DNA of 6,961 nt, from positions 2,241-9,201 of the forward strand of contig JQOA01000029.1 in assembly GCA_000753945.1 (NCBI GenBank), written 5' to 3'. This stretch comes from Smithella sp. D17 (GTDB lineage: Bacteria; Desulfobacterota; Syntrophia; Syntrophales; Smithellaceae). The position numbers and the translations under genes are program-made. Shown here in pieces: positions 5,962-6,961 of this stretch (its first letter is position 1; each line of letters begins with the position of its first letter). The notes under the pieces were generated by a model, which saw only the letters and a program-made list of their open reading frames with translations, was not told the DNA's origin and ran no database searches.

Positions 5962-6961
5962 ATGTTTTCTGTTGATGTTATAAAAAATAATATGAAGAAC
6001 GTCATGAAAGACAAACCTGATTTATTATTCTCCCCCAAAGATATTAAGAAAATAAAAAGTTTGGGATTAGATTTAAACATCATAGAAAAACAACTGGCTT
6101 TGTACAGGCATGGCTCAACATTTTTAAAATTAAAAAGGCCGTGCAATGTTAAGGATGGGATTTTATCCTTTAAACCTGCGCAAATAAAAAAACTTGTTTC
6201 TCTTTATGAGAAAGAATCTGAAAAATATAAGTTGTTAAAATTTGTTCCGGCTTCCGGCGCCGCCAGCCGTATGTTTGCCGGATGGTTTTCAGCTCTGGAT
6301 GCGGGAGGATTTAGCTCTCCGGCAATCAATAAATCATTTTTGCTTGATCTGAAAAAGTATCCTTTCTATGATTTGATCAAGCAAAATAAACGTGCTTCAA
6401 AATTCATTGCACAAAAAAATATCGGCGATTTACTTGATTATATTTTGACAGAACAAGGATTAAATTTCGGCTGGATGCCTAAAGCGTTGATTCCTTTTCA
6501 TCGGTATCCCGCGGCAGAGATTAGGACAGCTTTGGAAGAACATTTATTTGAAGCTGCCCAATATGTCCGTAGTGCAGGAGATCTATGCCATTTGCATTTT
6601 ACAATTTCTCAAGAACATAAAAATAATATTACTAAAAAAATAAAGGCTGTGAAGCCGAGGTATGAAAAACTTTGCCGGGTAAAATATGAGATAATGTCAT
6701 CAGTTCAGTCACCATCGACTAATATGCCGGCAGTTGATGAAAATAATATGCCGTTGCGGGATGCCGCAGGCAATCTGATATTTCGACCGGGCGGACATGG
6801 CGCTTTGCTTAAAAATTTACAGAATCTTGATGCTGATTTCATCTTTATAAAGAACATTGATAACGTTGTACCGGAAAATAATTTAAAGAAAATTCTTCCC
6901 TATAAAAAAATGTTGGGAGGACTGGCTCTGCAGATTCAGCGGGAAATATTTGCCATTTTGC
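5962..6961 (+). CDS. DUF4301 family protein, 3' end cut by window edge
   Basis: I recognise this as a DUF4301 protein, a family of unknown function common in Bacteroidetes and found in some other bacteria. 333 codons are visible without a stop; full members are, as I recall, about 500 aa. Motifs seen are FVPASGAASRMF (94-105), PFHRYP (178-183), HLHFTISQEH (210-219) and RPGGHGALLKNL (275-286), followed by IFIKNIDNVVP (294-304). The glycine-rich loop ending in SRM resembles the nucleotide-binding loop of GT-A nucleotidyltransferases. The GGHGALL...IKNIDN pair resembles the GxGD/GHGD...NxDN region of UDP-sugar pyrophosphorylases. A sugar- or phosphate-activating nucleotidyltransferase is therefore my inference. 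No signal peptide or membrane segment is seen. The ATG at 5962 has AAAAAGG 13 nt upstream, which is long. An in-frame TTG at 5956 has ideal 7-nt spacing, and ATGs at 5992 and 6004 are also possible. It is transcribed divergently from the transglycosylase. Confidence 0.85.
   Translation, partial: MFSVDVIKNNMKNVMKDKPDLLFSPKDIKKIKSLGLDLNIIEKQLALYRHGSTFLKLKRPCNVKDGILSFKPAQIKKLVSLYEKESEKYKLLKFVPASGAASRMFAGWFSALDAGGFSSPAINKSFLLDLKKYPFYDLIKQNKRASKFIAQKNIGDLLDYILTEQGLNFGWMPKALIPFHRYPAAEIRTALEEHLFEAAQYVRSAGDLCHLHFTISQEHKNNITKKIKAVKPRYEKLCRVKYEIMSSVQSPSTNMPAVDENNMPLRDAAGNLIFRPGGHGALLKNLQNLDADFIFIKNIDNVVPENNLKKILPYKKMLGGLALQIQREIFAIL

Overview
The window is an ordinary stretch of bacterial chromosome with compact genes, moderately AT-rich intergenic DNA and good Shine-Dalgarno sites. 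It has six complete genes and one gene cut off by the right edge. Full-length three-domain NifU with NifS, an EpsC/SrpH-type serine acetyltransferase, Thermotoga-type NadA and a DUF4301 protein together suggest an anaerobe, plausibly a deltaproteobacterium (Desulfobacterota, Syntrophus/Smithella-like). That placement is an inference from gene content and was not tested. No nitrogenase gene is visible, so NifU/NifS is probably the general Fe-S assembly system here.

Left block (50-3079, plus strand): nifU, nifS and a serine acetyltransferase gene form an operon. nifU and nifS overlap by 4 bp (ATGA), and the acetyltransferase gene follows 28 bp later. The acetyltransferase makes O-acetylserine, the precursor of cysteine. 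NifS removes sulfur from cysteine, and NifU assembles and hands on the clusters. Bases 1-49 hold the nifU ribosome binding site and nothing else I can assign.

Middle block (3101-5745, minus strand): in transcription order, an MltD-like lytic transglycosylase (SLT plus LysM), then nadA, then ridA. nadA and ridA are 31 bp apart and probably co-transcribed, with a candidate promoter in the 142 bp upstream of nadA. NadA is itself a [4Fe-4S] enzyme and so a likely client of the left block. RidA is an imine deaminase, and the NadA substrate iminoaspartate is an imine. The two blocks converge on a compact hairpin that looks like a bidirectional terminator (about 3062-3106).

Right block (5746-6961): a 216 bp divergent intergenic region separates the transglycosylase from a DUF4301 gene on the plus strand. 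It carries candidate back-to-back promoters with overlapping -35 boxes, a 19-bp palindrome that may be an operator, and a small GC-rich hairpin resembling an IS200/IS605-type end. The DUF4301 protein (333 codons visible, no stop) has motifs that look like a GT-A sugar nucleotidyltransferase.

I did not find a clearly undescribed multi-gene system. There are no CRISPR arrays, tRNA or rRNA genes, intact mobile elements or obvious defence genes. The best leads are the function of the DUF4301 protein, the divergent control region, and the nadA-ridA pairing.
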